DNA of 64,000 nt from Methyloversatilis universalis EHg5 (GTDB lineage: Bacteria > Pseudomonadota > Gammaproteobacteria > Burkholderiales > Rhodocyclaceae): positions 1,652,527 through 1,716,526 of the forward strand of contig NZ_KB900539.1 of the NCBI RefSeq assembly GCF_000378945.1, in the 5' to 3' direction. The notes under the pieces are model-generated. The model was not told the origin of the DNA. It saw only the letters and a program-made list of their open reading frames with translations, and ran no database searches. Of this stretch, positions 16,798-25,195 are shown piece by piece. The translations under genes were made by a program, and so were the position numbers. Every line of letters begins with the position of its first letter. Position 1 is the first letter of the stretch.

Positions 16798-17508
16798 TCA
16801 GGCGATCAGCGTCAATGCCGGCCGGCGGGGCGACCGGATTGCGACCGGCGGCAGTGGCGTTGCCGGCGGATGGATGGCGCGGGTACGCAGGTGCAGCGGC
16901 TCGCTGGCTGGCCGGCCACGCCGCTTCAGGATGTCCACGCGCAGTGCGTGTTCCGGGCCGGGTGAAAGCAGCAGCCGCAGACCTGCCGGTGACGGCAGGT
17001 GTCGGTCATCGAGGGGCCGGAACAGCACCAGCGGCAGGGTAGTGGCACGTGCCGCCAGCTGCAGCCGGCGCAGCATCGCGGTGTCTGCCTTGTTCAGCCA
17101 ACCTGCCAGTCCGGTGCAGGCCCCGGATTCCAGCGCCTGGCGCAAGGCCCACACACGTTCGGCCGGGCGATCGGCATCGATCACCAGCAGGCGGGAGGTG
17201 TGCAGGCCGGCTGCGGCGAGCGCCGGCAGGTGGGGGCGCGCCGGCGGGGTGACCCATACCAGCCAGCCTTCGCGCCGGCTGGCGGCGGCCATCCACGGCA
17301 GCAGCAGCGACATTTCGCCATGACCGTGGCAATCGCTCAGCACCTCGGTCAGTTCACCCACCGGCCAGCCACCACCAGGCAGTTCGGCGTCGAGCGCAGG
17401 GTGGCCGCTCGGAATGCCCGGTTGCGCGGCATCCGGCAGGTCGTTCGCGGCCCAGATGTCGGTGCGCTGCTGCAACACCGGTGCAAGCGCGGCGTTGCGG
17501 TGTTTCAT
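16798..17508 (-). CDS. imuA: ImuA, RecA-like SOS mutagenesis accessory protein
   Basis: A 236-residue protein of the ImuA/SulA-like family, distantly related to RecA. Family features are [25 protein letters not shown] near the N terminus, where RecA has its Walker A loop but the P-loop here is degenerate, then [21 protein letters not shown] and the [23 protein letters not shown] segment. The start codon overlaps the lexA stop by four bases (ATGA), so the two are translationally coupled. Only 32 bases separate it from imuB. With ImuB it should support translesion synthesis under LexA control. Confidence 0.9.
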   Translation of the reverse strand: MKHRNAALAPVLQQRTDIWAANDLPDAAQPGIPSGHPALDAELPGGGWPVGELTEVLSDCHGHGEMSLLLPWMAAASRREGWLVWVTPPARPHLPALAAAGLHTSRLLVIDADRPAERVWALRQALESGACTGLAGWLNKADTAMLRRLQLAARATTLPLVLFRPLDDRHLPSPAGLRLLLSPGPEHALRVDILKRRGRPASEPLHLRTRAIHPPATPLPPVAIRSPRRPALTLIA

Positions 17509-18113
17509 GCCGTACCGCCGTTGCGGATCAGGCCCACCATGACGCCTTCGATCACCAGTGACTCGCGCCGGGTATCGACCACGATGGGGCTGAAGTCCGG
17601 ATTTTCCGGCAGCAGTTCGACCTGGCTGCCGGTGCGCTTGAAGCGCTTGACCGTTACCTCATCGTGCAGCCGGGCGACGATGATCTGCCCGTTGCGTGCT
17701 TCCGGCGTGGCGTGCACCGCGAGCAGGTCGCCATCCAGGATGCCGGCGTCCCGCATGCTCAGCCCGCGCACCCGCAGCAGGTAGTCGGCGCGGGGCGAGA
17801 ACATCGACGGATCGACCTGATAGCGACCCTGAAGATGAGCATCGGCAAGTATGGGGTTGCCTGCGGCGACCCGACCCACCAGCGGAATGCCTGGCGCTTC
17901 GGTCAGACGTATGCCGCGCGCCCGCCCTTCATCGAGACTGATGGCACCCTTGCGTGCCAGTGCCCGCAGATGGGTTTCCGCAGCATTGGGCGAACGGAAG
18001 CCAAATGCCTGGGCGATTTCAGCGCGGGTTGGCGGGCTGCCGCGCTCGCTGACGGCGTCGCGGATCAGTTGCAGGATTTCCTGCTGGCGGGGGGTCAGGT
18101 TTTCGATCGGCAT
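17505..18113 (-). CDS. lexA: LexA repressor
   Basis: SOS repressor of 202 residues. The N-terminal winged helix contains [25 protein letters not shown] interrupted only slightly from the E. coli recognition helix. The autocleavage bond is Ala84-Gly85, and the catalytic dyad is Ser119 and Lys156, the same numbering as in E. coli. RecA filaments trigger cleavage at this bond. It heads the operon with imuA and imuB. The LexA box at 18141-18156, 28 bases upstream of the start codon, indicates autoregulation. Confidence 0.98.
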   Translation of the reverse strand: MPIENLTPRQQEILQLIRDAVSERGSPPTRAEIAQAFGFRSPNAAETHLRALARKGAISLDEGRARGIRLTEAPGIPLVGRVAAGNPILADAHLQGRYQVDPSMFSPRADYLLRVRGLSMRDAGILDGDLLAVHATPEARNGQIIVARLHDEVTVKRFKRTGSQVELLPENPDFSPIVVDTRRESLVIEGVMVGLIRNGGTA

Positions 18114-18140
18114 GGCGCCAAGGCGTGCGTGTATCGGTGA

Positions 18141-18156
18141 CTGTATTTTTATACAG
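18141..18156. promoter_or_regulatory. LexA (SOS) box
   Basis: CTGTATTTTTATACAG matches CTGT-N8-ACAG exactly, with an AT-rich centre as in the E. coli consensus. It sits 28 bases upstream of lexA. LexA should repress the whole lexA-imuA-imuB operon here. Confidence 0.95.
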
Positions 18157-18379
18157 TTATCGAGGGCGCGGCAAGTGCCATGCGTGCAGATTGTCGAGAA
18201 TTGTTACATCAGCCGGGGCAGGGCATGGTCCGCATGAGCCGAACGGCCTACGTGCAGTAATCGCCAGCTTCATGAAACTGCAGGGTTTTGTCGCGCCGCA
18301 CCATCGATGTCCTACGACTTTGGTCTGAGTCGGGGCGTGTCGGACGAATTTACAGAGAGGGGTGTGAGAGGTCGAGCAG
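18157..18379. other. Intergenic region upstream of the lexA operon
   Basis: The gap between lexA and the PEP-CTERM gene is 316 bases. Apart from the LexA box and the terminator at 18380-18415, I see no reading frame with protein character and no RNA gene in it. Confidence 0.6.
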
Positions 18380-18415
18380 ACAACAAAAAAGCACCCGAAG
18401 GTGCTTTTTTGTTGT
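18380..18415. terminator. Strong bidirectional terminator
   Basis: Perfect 16-base arms ACAACAAAAAAGCACC and GGTGCTTTTTTGTTGT close on a CGAA loop, with T tracts in both directions. It ends the PEP-CTERM gene on the minus strand. Confidence 0.93.
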
Positions 18416-18429
18416 GAGGCGGGTGAAGC

Positions 18430-19119
18430 TCAGCTCATGCGACGCTTGGCCATCAGGCCCAGCATGCCGAGGCCTGCGAGCATCATCATATAGGTGTCGG
18501 CTTCCGGAACGGTCGTAACGGCAACCGCCAGATCGACGCTCTTCTTCTCGATGAAGGCAGCGGTCGGGAACGAACCCGGCGGATTGTAGGCCGCGAGAAT
18601 GTTCTGAATCGTGAAGGTGGCCGACTTCGAAGCTTCGTCCAGAGTAACCAGAGCAGTGGCGCTCCAGTCCGTGGTCGAGAAATCAAAGGAGGCATTTGCA
18701 GTGAATGCACCTGCGACGATGGACGACACGCTGGTCGGCGCGCCTGCAGTGTCAAGGCTGCGGCCGCGCAGCTGACCGGTTGCGCTGACACCGGAGCTGT
18801 CGCCGAAGAAGAAGTAATCACCACCTTCAAGCAGCGAAGCGCCGTTGATGAGGTAGTTGTCCTTCGCAGTCACGGTCAGAGCGAAGGTCGAGTTCGTGAC
18901 CTTGATGCCTTGGCCGTAGCTGGAAGCCGAGAAACCCGGACTGCCCGAAGGAGCCCAGCTCAGGGTGTTGCCGATCAGCACAGGCGTGCCGAACAGGCCG
19001 GTCAGCGCATCATCGTAAGTGACATCGAAAAACGAGCCACTCAGGGTGACGCTGGCGGCCTGGGCACCGCTGACGGCAAACAGCCCGCCAAATGCCACAG
19101 CCAGCATGGTTTTCTTCAT
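18430..19119 (-). CDS. PEP-CTERM sorting-signal exported protein
   Basis: A 229-residue secreted protein with a signal peptide (MKKTMLAVAFGGLFAVSGAQA) interrupted by no charged residue after the lysines. The C terminus has VPEAD, a hydrophobic helix and a final KRRMS, the PEP-CTERM arrangement recognised by exosortase. The middle is rich in Ser, Thr, Gly and Asp, as is common for surface or matrix proteins of this class; no enzymatic motif is seen. AAGGA precedes the ATG. No exosortase or EPS cluster is in the window, so the sorting enzyme must be elsewhere. The motif is PEAD rather than the commonest PEP. Confidence 0.85.
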   Translation of the reverse strand: MKKTMLAVAFGGLFAVSGAQAASVTLSGSFFDVTYDDALTGLFGTPVLIGNTLSWAPSGSPGFSASSYGQGIKVTNSTFALTVTAKDNYLINGASLLEGGDYFFFGDSSGVSATGQLRGRSLDTAGAPTSVSSIVAGAFTANASFDFSTTDWSATALVTLDEASKSATFTIQNILAAYNPPGSFPTAAFIEKKSVDLAVAVTTVPEADTYMMMLAGLGMLGLMAKRRMS

Positions 19120-19527
19120 ATTCCGTCCTTTCACAAAAAGTGACAAAGTGGAGCCTCGATTTTTGCAAGAACATCAGTCACCTACAATCTTCAGCCCGTC
19201 GCTCATTTGAAACGACAAGTAAGCGGTCAGACGATGTCCGGCAGGTGGCCTCTGGTTCTGGACATGCTGTCATGCAAGATGCAGGCCAGATATGTCTGCG
19301 TCAGATCCGTTCTGAAGGTATTTCTTCAGACATTTGAATCCGAAGTGAATTTTATCTTTCGGTCCTTGGTGGCATCTGTCAGTGTCCGCTGACTATCTGG
19401 TGCAATGCGCACAGATTTGTGCAATGCGGCGCCGGCTTTTTTTACAGTGCGGTGAACGCCGCTGATAGAATCCGGGCGTCTCCGGATCGCCGGATTCCGG
19501 TTGTTTGCCGGGGGATGGGAGGTGCTC
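19120..19527. other. Intergenic region with divergent promoters
   Basis: About 400 bases between the PEP-CTERM gene and the peroxiredoxin gene. It holds the PEP-CTERM ribosome site, a small inverted repeat TCAC-A5-GTGA at 19131-19143, and a dyad GCAC-N6-GTGC at 19409-19422. I see no protein or RNA gene. Confidence 0.5.
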
Positions 19528-20088
19528 ATGCTCGGTGCAGGACAACCCGCTCCGCTGTTCGAACTGCCGGATGCCGATCTGGAACTGTTCAACCTGCTCG
19601 ACGCCCTGGGCCGGCACCTGATGGTGCTGTACTTCTACGCCAAGGACGACACGCCGGGCTGCACTGCCCAGGCCATCGAATTCAGCGATCTGGACGAGGA
19701 ATTCAGGCGCTGCGACTGTTCCGTGCTCGGCGTGAGCCGGGACGAATGCTTTACCCACGCAGATTTCCGCGACAAGCACGGCCTGACCGTCCGCCTGCTG
19801 TCTGATCTCGAAGGCGAGGTCAGCCGGCGCTACGGTGTCTGGCGCGAGCGCGACATCGACGGAAAGCTGCGTTTCTGCATGACCCGGTCGACGTTCATCA
19901 TCGATCGGAAAGGTGTCATACGACACGCCGAATATGGCGTGAATCCGCGCGGGCACGCGGGAGAAATACTGGAGCGCGTGCGCGCACTGCATACGAAAGG
20001 AATCAGGAATGCTCATCAGCAAGAACTCGGTCGTCACCCTCAAGTACAGCGTGACCGATCCGGACGGCAACATGGTCGATCCGGGTGA
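19528..20088 (+). CDS. Peroxiredoxin of the BCP/PrxQ family
   Basis: Thiol peroxidase that reduces hydroperoxides. The peroxidatic Cys sits in DDTPGCTAQAIEF; PrxQ proteins often have a resolving Cys five residues later, but here that position is Ile. Other family segments are GAGQPAPLFELPD, LGVSRDE and STFIIDRKGVIRH. GGGAGG precedes the ATG. The natural end of the fold is near RVRALHTKG, but the frame runs on for about 25 more residues and overlaps the start of slyD by 80 bases, giving 186 residues. The extra tail is Arg/Gln-rich and may be a read-on through slyD sequence after loss of a stop codon. Confidence 0.88.
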   Translation: MLGAGQPAPLFELPDADLELFNLLDALGRHLMVLYFYAKDDTPGCTAQAIEFSDLDEEFRRCDCSVLGVSRDECFTHADFRDKHGLTVRLLSDLEGEVSRRYGVWRERDIDGKLRFCMTRSTFIIDRKGVIRHAEYGVNPRGHAGEILERVRALHTKGIRNAHQQELGRHPQVQRDRSGRQHGRSG

Positions 20089-20488
20089 GGCGCCGCTGGC
20101 TTATCTGCACGGCGGCTACGGCGGTATTTTCCAGCCGATCGAGGAAGCGCTGGAAGGCAAGCAGGTGGGTGACGAGGTGGTCGTGAAGCTGCAGCCGGAA
20201 GATGCATTCGGCGAATACGACGAAGACCTGGTCGAGATCGAGTCGCGTGCCAACTTCCCGGACAACATCGAAGTGGGCATGCAGTTCGAGCGCGTCAGTG
20301 AGGATGGCGAGGAAGAGGGCCTGTATACGGTGACCGACATCGCCGAAGACCGCGTCGTGATCGACGGCAACCATCCGCTGGCCGGCACCGCCCTGGTGTT
20401 CTCGTGCTCGGTGGCTGCGGTGCGTGCCGCATCCGCGGAAGAACTTTCTCACGGTCACGTGCACGGCGAGCACGGCCACCACCACTGA
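20009..20488 (+). CDS. slyD: FKBP-type peptidyl-prolyl isomerase, SlyD-like
   Basis: Cytoplasmic prolyl isomerase and chaperone of 159 residues. The FKBP half starts at MLISKNSVVTLKYSVTD and contains the flap or insert-in-flap chaperone region (EDAFGEYDEDLVEIESRANF), followed by NHPLAGTALVFSCSV, the classic end of the fold. The tail is short and His-rich (HGHVHGEHGHHH), which suggests nickel binding, though it lacks the long Cys/His tail of E. coli SlyD. Its first 80 bases overlap the end of the peroxiredoxin frame. AGGAA lies upstream of the ATG. Confidence 0.93.
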   Translation: MLISKNSVVTLKYSVTDPDGNMVDPGEAPLAYLHGGYGGIFQPIEEALEGKQVGDEVVVKLQPEDAFGEYDEDLVEIESRANFPDNIEVGMQFERVSEDGEEEGLYTVTDIAEDRVVIDGNHPLAGTALVFSCSVAAVRAASAEELSHGHVHGEHGHHH

Positions 20489-20604
20489 GACTGATACGCT
20501 GCCCCGGCTGTCGGAAAATGACAGCCGGCAGCTGACCCATCGCGCCCTTCGGGCCGCGTCTGCCGCACCCCCACTCCTGTACCTCATTCACCTGCGGAGC
20601 ATCC

Positions 20605-21621
20605 ATGTCGCGCGTGCTGGTCACCGGTGGCGCGGGCTATATCGGCTCGCACACCTGCATCGAACTGATGGCGGCAGGCCACGAAGTGGTCGTTGTCGAC
20701 AACCTGTGCAACAGCAAGCGCGAGTCGCTGGTGCGGGTCGAACGCATTGCCGGCCGGCCGTTGGCCGCTTTCGTGCAGGCCGACATTCGTGACCGGGCGG
20801 CGATGCGCGCGGTGTTCGCCGCGCATGCGATCGATGCGGTGATCCATTTTGCCGGCCTGAAGGCGGTCGGCGAATCCGTCGCCAAGCCGCTCGAGTACTA
20901 CGACAACAATGTCAGCGGCACGGTGGCGCTGTGCGAAGTGATGGCCGAGGCGGGCGTGAAGGCGCTGGCCTTCTCGTCGTCGGCAACCGTGTACGGCGAT
21001 CCGGCTACGGTGCCGATCCGGGAGGATTTTCCGACCGGGCCGACCAATCCCTACGGTCGCTCGAAGTGGATGGTCGAACACGTGCTGCGCGATCTGGTCG
21101 TGGCCGATCCGTCCTGGCGCATTGCGCTGCTGCGCTATTTCAATCCGGTCGGCGCACATGAGTCCGGTCTGATCGGCGAAGACCCGAACGGCCTGCCGAA
21201 CAACCTGATGCCCTTCGTGAGCCAGGTGGCGGTCGGCAAGCTGCAGGAACTGCGCGTGTTCGGTGGCGACTGGCCGACGCCGGACGGTACCGGCGTGCGC
21301 GACTACATCCATGTGCTTGATCTGGCTCAAGGTCATGTGAAGGCCATCGACTACCTTTTGGAGCATCCGGGCCTGCTGACGGTGAATCTGGGTACCGGCC
21401 GCGGCTACAGCGTGCTCGATGTGGTGCGCGCCTTTGAAGTGGCCAGCGGTTGCTCCGTGCCTTATCGCATCGTCGACCGCAGGCCCGGCGACATCGCGCA
21501 GTGCTATGCCGACCCGGAGCACGCAAACCGGCTGCTGGGCTGGAAAGCGACGCGCGATCTTGCGCAGATGTGCGCCGATGCGTGGACCTGGCAGAGCGGC
21601 AACCCGCAAGGCTACGCCTGA
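20605..21621 (+). CDS. galE: UDP-glucose 4-epimerase
   Basis: NAD-dependent epimerase interconverting UDP-glucose and UDP-galactose for envelope sugars. It has 338 residues, the same as E. coli GalE. The Rossmann motif is [12 protein letters not shown] at the N terminus, the catalytic pair is SSSATVYG and the Tyr-x-x-x-Lys of [11 protein letters not shown], and the substrate region includes [22 protein letters not shown] precedes the ATG. It stands alone between slyD and a short hypothetical gene, so its pathway partners are elsewhere. Confidence 0.95.
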   Translation: MSRVLVTGGAGYIGSHTCIELMAAGHEVVVVDNLCNSKRESLVRVERIAGRPLAAFVQADIRDRAAMRAVFAAHAIDAVIHFAGLKAVGESVAKPLEYYDNNVSGTVALCEVMAEAGVKALAFSSSATVYGDPATVPIREDFPTGPTNPYGRSKWMVEHVLRDLVVADPSWRIALLRYFNPVGAHESGLIGEDPNGLPNNLMPFVSQVAVGKLQELRVFGGDWPTPDGTGVRDYIHVLDLAQGHVKAIDYLLEHPGLLTVNLGTGRGYSVLDVVRAFEVASGCSVPYRIVDRRPGDIAQCYADPEHANRLLGWKATRDLAQMCADAWTWQSGNPQGYA

Positions 21622-21736
21622 CGCGGCTTCCGTCCGGCCGGGTGGAGTGCTCCAGTGCGCCGCGGTAGATGCGGGCGGCCGCTTCGTGTTACATCAGCGC
21701 CTGCGCCGTGTTCAGATCTTGCCCGGGAGGATGTCC

Positions 21737-21979
21737 ATGCACCTGCAAGTCATGTTCGACAAAGCCCATGTGCCGAACGCCGAACACAGCGCGCAGATAT
21801 TCCGCCAGCTGCTCGACGCGCTTGAGCACGACACGTCCTTCGACCTTCAGCTGCTCTACCAGCTGCCCTATGCCGATTTCGATCTGGCGCTGAACGCACT
21901 GCGCGAATGGCGTTCGCAGCGCTATGTGTGGCTGCGCGAACACCCGGTTGAGAGCGCCTGGCGCAGTCACGCCGGCTGA
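21737..21979 (+). CDS. Hypothetical protein, 80 residues
   Basis: Small acidic-to-neutral protein without signal peptide or membrane segment. It is likely all-helical: HLQVMFDKAHVPNAEHSAQ, then a stretch with repeated Leu/Phe spacing (LLDALEHDTSFDLQLLYQL) and a Trp/Arg-rich end. GGGAGG lies six bases before the chosen ATG; another in-frame ATG at 21731 abuts that site and is less likely. I do not recognise the family. It lies 50 bases upstream of three pseudopilin genes on the same strand. Confidence 0.6.
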   Translation: MHLQVMFDKAHVPNAEHSAQIFRQLLDALEHDTSFDLQLLYQLPYADFDLALNALREWRSQRYVWLREHPVESAWRSHAG

Positions 21980-22028
21980 TTGCCGTCCTGTCACGGAGCG
22001 GTGACGGGGCTGTGTTAGCCTGCGCCGC

Positions 22029-22514
22029 ATGTCGCGCCTTTACCGACTTTCCCGCGGTTTCACGCTGATCGAGCTGATGGTGGTGGTGGCCATCGTCGGC
22101 ATTCTCGCCACCATGGCCATGCCCATGGTGGAACTGGCGCGCGTGCGCGCCAACGAGGCGGAGCTGCGCACCGCGTTGCGCCAGATACGCACTGCGCTCG
22201 ATGACTACAGGAAGGCCTGGGACGAGGGCAGGATAGAGAAAAAGACCGGTGCCAGCGGTTATCCGCCCAGTCTGGATGTGCTGGTCAATGGCGTGCGCGA
22301 CGTCAAGCAGCCGAACGAGGCCAGAATCTACTTCCTGCGCCGCGTGCCGCGCGATCCTTTCAATACCGACATGAGCGTGCCGCCGGAACAGACCTGGGGG
22401 CTGCGCAGCTACGCCAGTCCGCCGGACGAACCCGCGCCGGGGGCCGACGTGTTCGATGTGTATTCGCTGTCCGGCCGGACCGGCCTGAATGGCGTGCCCT
22501 ACCGGAACTGGTGA
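22029..22514 (+). CDS. GspG-like pseudopilin 1
   Basis: Type II secretion or type IV pilus-like prepilin of 161 residues. The type III signal is short and basic (MSRLYRLSRG) and is followed by FTLIELMVVVAIVGILATMAMP, a canonical cleavage site with Glu at position +5. The globular part contains YPPSLDVLV and RRVPRDPFN, the GspG-like elements that bind calcium or shape the C-terminal loop, and a late YSLSG. Prepilin peptidase should cleave after the Gly. The stop overlaps the next start (TGATG). First of three pseudopilin genes. Confidence 0.88.
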   Translation: MSRLYRLSRGFTLIELMVVVAIVGILATMAMPMVELARVRANEAELRTALRQIRTALDDYRKAWDEGRIEKKTGASGYPPSLDVLVNGVRDVKQPNEARIYFLRRVPRDPFNTDMSVPPEQTWGLRSYASPPDEPAPGADVFDVYSLSGRTGLNGVPYRNW

Positions 22515-22900
22515 TGTCCCGACTTTCACGCGCACGTGGTTTTACGCTGATCGAACTGCTGGTCGTGATGGCCATCATCGCGGTGCTGCTCACCATTGCC
22601 GCGCCGCGCTATTTCGAACATCTGGACCGTTCGAAGGAAGCCACGCTGAAGCAGACACTGTCGGTCACCCGTGACGCCATCGACAAGTTCCGTGGCGATC
22701 GCGGTGTCTGGCCGCAGAGCCTGCAGGAGCTGGTGGATCGCCAGTATCTGCGCAAGGCGCCGTTCGACCCGGTCACCGACAGCAGCGAAACATGGATACT
22801 GGTGCCGCCCAAGGATGCAGCCACCGAAAGCGGTGTCGCCGACCTGAAGAGCGGCGCCGAAGGACAGTCGCGTGACGGCGTGTCCTACGCCGATTTCTGA
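22514..22900 (+). CDS. GspG-like pseudopilin 2
   Basis: A 128-residue prepilin with leader MSRLSRARG and the canonical FTLIELLVVMAIIAVLLTIA helix. The middle (GVWPQSLQELVDRQYLRKAPFDPVTDSSETW) is the GspG-type DP-containing segment. The ATG overlaps the stop of the previous gene, so expression is coupled. It probably assembles into the same pseudopilus as its neighbours. The protein is short, with no C-terminal pilin-like disulfide. Confidence 0.87.
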   Translation: MSRLSRARGFTLIELLVVMAIIAVLLTIAAPRYFEHLDRSKEATLKQTLSVTRDAIDKFRGDRGVWPQSLQELVDRQYLRKAPFDPVTDSSETWILVPPKDAATESGVADLKSGAEGQSRDGVSYADF

Positions 22901-22904
22901 GCGG

Positions 22905-23585
22905 ATGAGCGGCATGCGTGCGGGGCAGGGCGGTTTTTCCTATCTGCTGCTGCTGTTCGCGGTGGCCGCACTGGGCATCGCTGCGGCCGGCAGTTCGGTG
23001 ATGTGGAGCACGCTGTCGCAGACCGAGCGCGAGCGCGAACTGCTGTTCATCGGCGGAGAATTCGCACGCGCGCTGCAGCGCTACTACGACGCCTCGCCGG
23101 CCGAACCCAGGGCCTATCCGTCGCGCCTTGAAGACCTGCTTGAAGACAAGCGCCATCCAGTGCCGGTGCGTCACCTGCGCAAGCTCTACGTCGACCCCTT
23201 CACCCGCCGGGCAGACTGGGTGACCGTGGTGGTGGGTGGCCAGATCCGGGCGGTGCACAGCCGGTCAGAAAAGGTGGCGCGCATCCAGGTACTGCCGCCC
23301 TGGGTCGATGCTGGCAACCGTAGCGATAGCGCGGCGCCGCGGCCGGCTCCGACTGCCCTCGGGCAGACTGCCGTGCGTACCGTGACCCCGGCCCAGCTTC
23401 CGCGTGCCAGCCTGCCTGGCGACATCCGTCATGCCGATTGGCTGTTCGTGCCGGTGGCAACCACGCCGACCGGCGATGCAGGCGCCAACGGAGCACCGCC
23501 TGCGCCTGCGCAGGCGACGCCTGGCGCAGGCGGCGTGCCGGCGGGCGACCTCACTCTGCCGCCGATCTCGCGCGGCGCGGACTGA
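22905..23585 (+). CDS. Non-canonical pseudopilin 3 with Pro/Ala-rich tail
   Basis: A 226-residue protein whose N terminus reads GQGGFSYLLLLFAVAALGI. It has the Gly-Phe of a prepilin cleavage site, but position +5 is Leu instead of Glu, a trait known for the tip pseudopilin GspK. A soluble part with YPSRLEDLLED and RHLRKLYVDPF follows, which resembles GspG folds, then about 90 residues rich in Pro, Ala and Gly. It starts four bases after the preceding gene. It may be a minor or tip subunit of the pseudopilus; this role is inferred. Confidence 0.72.
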   Translation: MSGMRAGQGGFSYLLLLFAVAALGIAAAGSSVMWSTLSQTERERELLFIGGEFARALQRYYDASPAEPRAYPSRLEDLLEDKRHPVPVRHLRKLYVDPFTRRADWVTVVVGGQIRAVHSRSEKVARIQVLPPWVDAGNRSDSAAPRPAPTALGQTAVRTVTPAQLPRASLPGDIRHADWLFVPVATTPTGDAGANGAPPAPAQATPGAGGVPAGDLTLPPISRGAD

Positions 23586-23591
23586 GCGCGG

Positions 23592-24080
23592 TCAGACCAG
23601 CCAGGCAGCCAGCGCCACGCCCAGCATCATGAAGGCGATCGCCACCTTGGCGACCGCACCGATCACCATGCCCAGCCAGGTGGCGACACCGACCCGCGCC
23701 GCCTGAACCGCGTCGCGCCGGGCGATGAATTCGCCGACCGCGGCACCCACCAGCGGCATGAACAGCAGGCCGATCAGGCCGCCGAACAGACCCAGCACGG
23801 TGCCGATTGCCGCGCCCGCCAGTGCCAGCGTGCTGGCGCCCACGCGCTGGGCGCCGACCACGCTGGCGGCGAAATCCACCGCAATGGTCAGCGCGGTCAG
23901 TGCTCCGAGCACGACCAGCGTTGTCGGGCCGATGCGGGTGAAATCGTCCAGCCAGGCCAGCAACAGGAAGCCGCCGAACATGAAGGGCACGCCGGGCAGC
24001 GCGGGCAGCACCACGCCGGCCAGCCCGACCAGCACCAGCAGGCCGGCCAGAGCGTACAGCAGCAGATCGACGCCGCTCAT
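23592..24080 (-). CDS. DUF456 family membrane protein
   Basis: A 162-residue integral membrane protein with four or five hydrophobic segments rich in Gly and Ala. The DUF456 pattern is visible as [45 protein letters not shown] and [18 protein letters not shown]. The molecular function of this family is not known. The ATG overlaps the end of ybdK by four bases, making it the last gene of the antiporter-ybdK-DUF456 operon. Its stop lies only 6 bases from the convergent pseudopilin gene. Confidence 0.85.
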   Translation of the reverse strand: MSGVDLLLYALAGLLVLVGLAGVVLPALPGVPFMFGGFLLLAWLDDFTRIGPTTLVVLGALTALTIAVDFAASVVGAQRVGASTLALAGAAIGTVLGLFGGLIGLLFMPLVGAAVGEFIARRDAVQAARVGVATWLGMVIGAVAKVAIAFMMLGVALAAWLV

Positions 24081-25195
24081 CGGGCAAAGGCGCCGACTGC
24101 GTGATCGACCACCGCGAGCAGGGTGCCGGTGCGGCCATGTACCTCGCGCAGCCCGGCGGCATCGTTGCCGCCGCCGCACACGAGCTCACGCAGGGTCGCC
24201 AGTGCGTCGGCGCAGTCGAGCGCATCGGCATGCGGCGCCAGCCGGTCCAGCGTGTCGCGGATGTCGTCGCGCAGCAGGTGTGTGGCGTGGCTGCGCGGAT
24301 GCACGATCAGGCCTTCGAGGCCGAAGCGGCAGGCCTGGAAGCGGTTGTAGGTGTACACGAGATAGTCGTCCTCGATCGGTTCGGGATCTTCGCCTGCCAG
24401 GATGAGCCGGCACAGCGCCTGCAGATAGACCGCGATCTGCGCTGCGCGATCCACCGTGAGCGGCGTGTCGCATACCCGCAGTTCGATGGTGCCGTACTCC
24501 GGCTTGGGCCGGATGTCCCAGTAGAAGTCCTTCATGCTGCGCACGATGCCGGTGTCTTCCATGCGCACGAAGTAGTCGCGCTCGAAGCGCGACCAGTCCA
24601 GCACGAAAGGGGCGCGGCCGCTGAGCGGAAAGGCGAATACCGAATTGAGCCGGGCCGAATCGAACTGCGTGTCGCTGCCCTGGGAGAAGGGCGACGAAGC
24701 CGACAGCGCGATGAAATGCGGTACATAGCGACCGAGTGCGTGCAGCACGCGCAGTGCGCTGTCCGGGTCGGGCATGCCGACGTGCACATGCTGGCCGAAG
24801 ATTGTGAACTGCTTGGCCAGATAGCCGTACAGGCCGGACAGCTGCTGGAAGCGCGGCGCCGAGAAGATGCGCCGTTCGTTCCATTGCTGGAAGGGGTGGG
24901 TGCCGCCACCGCACAGCGACACATTGAGCCGCGTGGCGTCGGCCACCAGCGCGTCGCGCATGCGCACGAGTTGCGCGCGCAGGGGCGCATAGGCCGTGTG
25001 GATGCCGGTGGCGACCTCGATCATGCAGTCGGTCATTTCCGGCTTGATGTCGCCCGGAAATTCGCGTCGCTGCGCCAGTTCGAGCAGGTCGTCGGCCGCC
25101 GACGCGAGGTCGCGGTCGTGTTCGCCCACCAGCTGCAGTTCCAGCTCGACGCCCAGGCTGAGCGCAGCGGAGGGGTGAAAGGTTTCCAGCGGCAT
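24077..25195 (-). CDS. ybdK: Carboxylate-amine ligase YbdK (glutamate-cysteine ligase type 2)
   Basis: ATP-dependent ligase of the GCS2 family, 372 residues, the same length as E. coli YbdK, which has weak glutamate-cysteine ligase activity in vitro. Conserved elements are [10 protein letters not shown] at the N terminus, [37 protein letters not shown] and [22 protein letters not shown]. The true physiological product is uncertain. It starts exactly where the antiporter gene ends (TGATG overlap), so the two are tightly coupled. Confidence 0.9.
   Translation of the reverse strand: MPLETFHPSAALSLGVELELQLVGEHDRDLASAADDLLELAQRREFPGDIKPEMTDCMIEVATGIHTAYAPLRAQLVRMRDALVADATRLNVSLCGGGTHPFQQWNERRIFSAPRFQQLSGLYGYLAKQFTIFGQHVHVGMPDPDSALRVLHALGRYVPHFIALSASSPFSQGSDTQFDSARLNSVFAFPLSGRAPFVLDWSRFERDYFVRMEDTGIVRSMKDFYWDIRPKPEYGTIELRVCDTPLTVDRAAQIAVYLQALCRLILAGEDPEPIEDDYLVYTYNRFQACRFGLEGLIVHPRSHATHLLRDDIRDTLDRLAPHADALDCADALATLRELVCGGGNDAAGLREVHGRTGTLLAVVDHAVGAFAR

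Noticed and set aside
19409-19422. GCAC-N6-GTGC dyad before the peroxiredoxin gene considered as an NtrC site
   Set aside because: The spacer is six rather than seven and no sigma-54 element is nearby.
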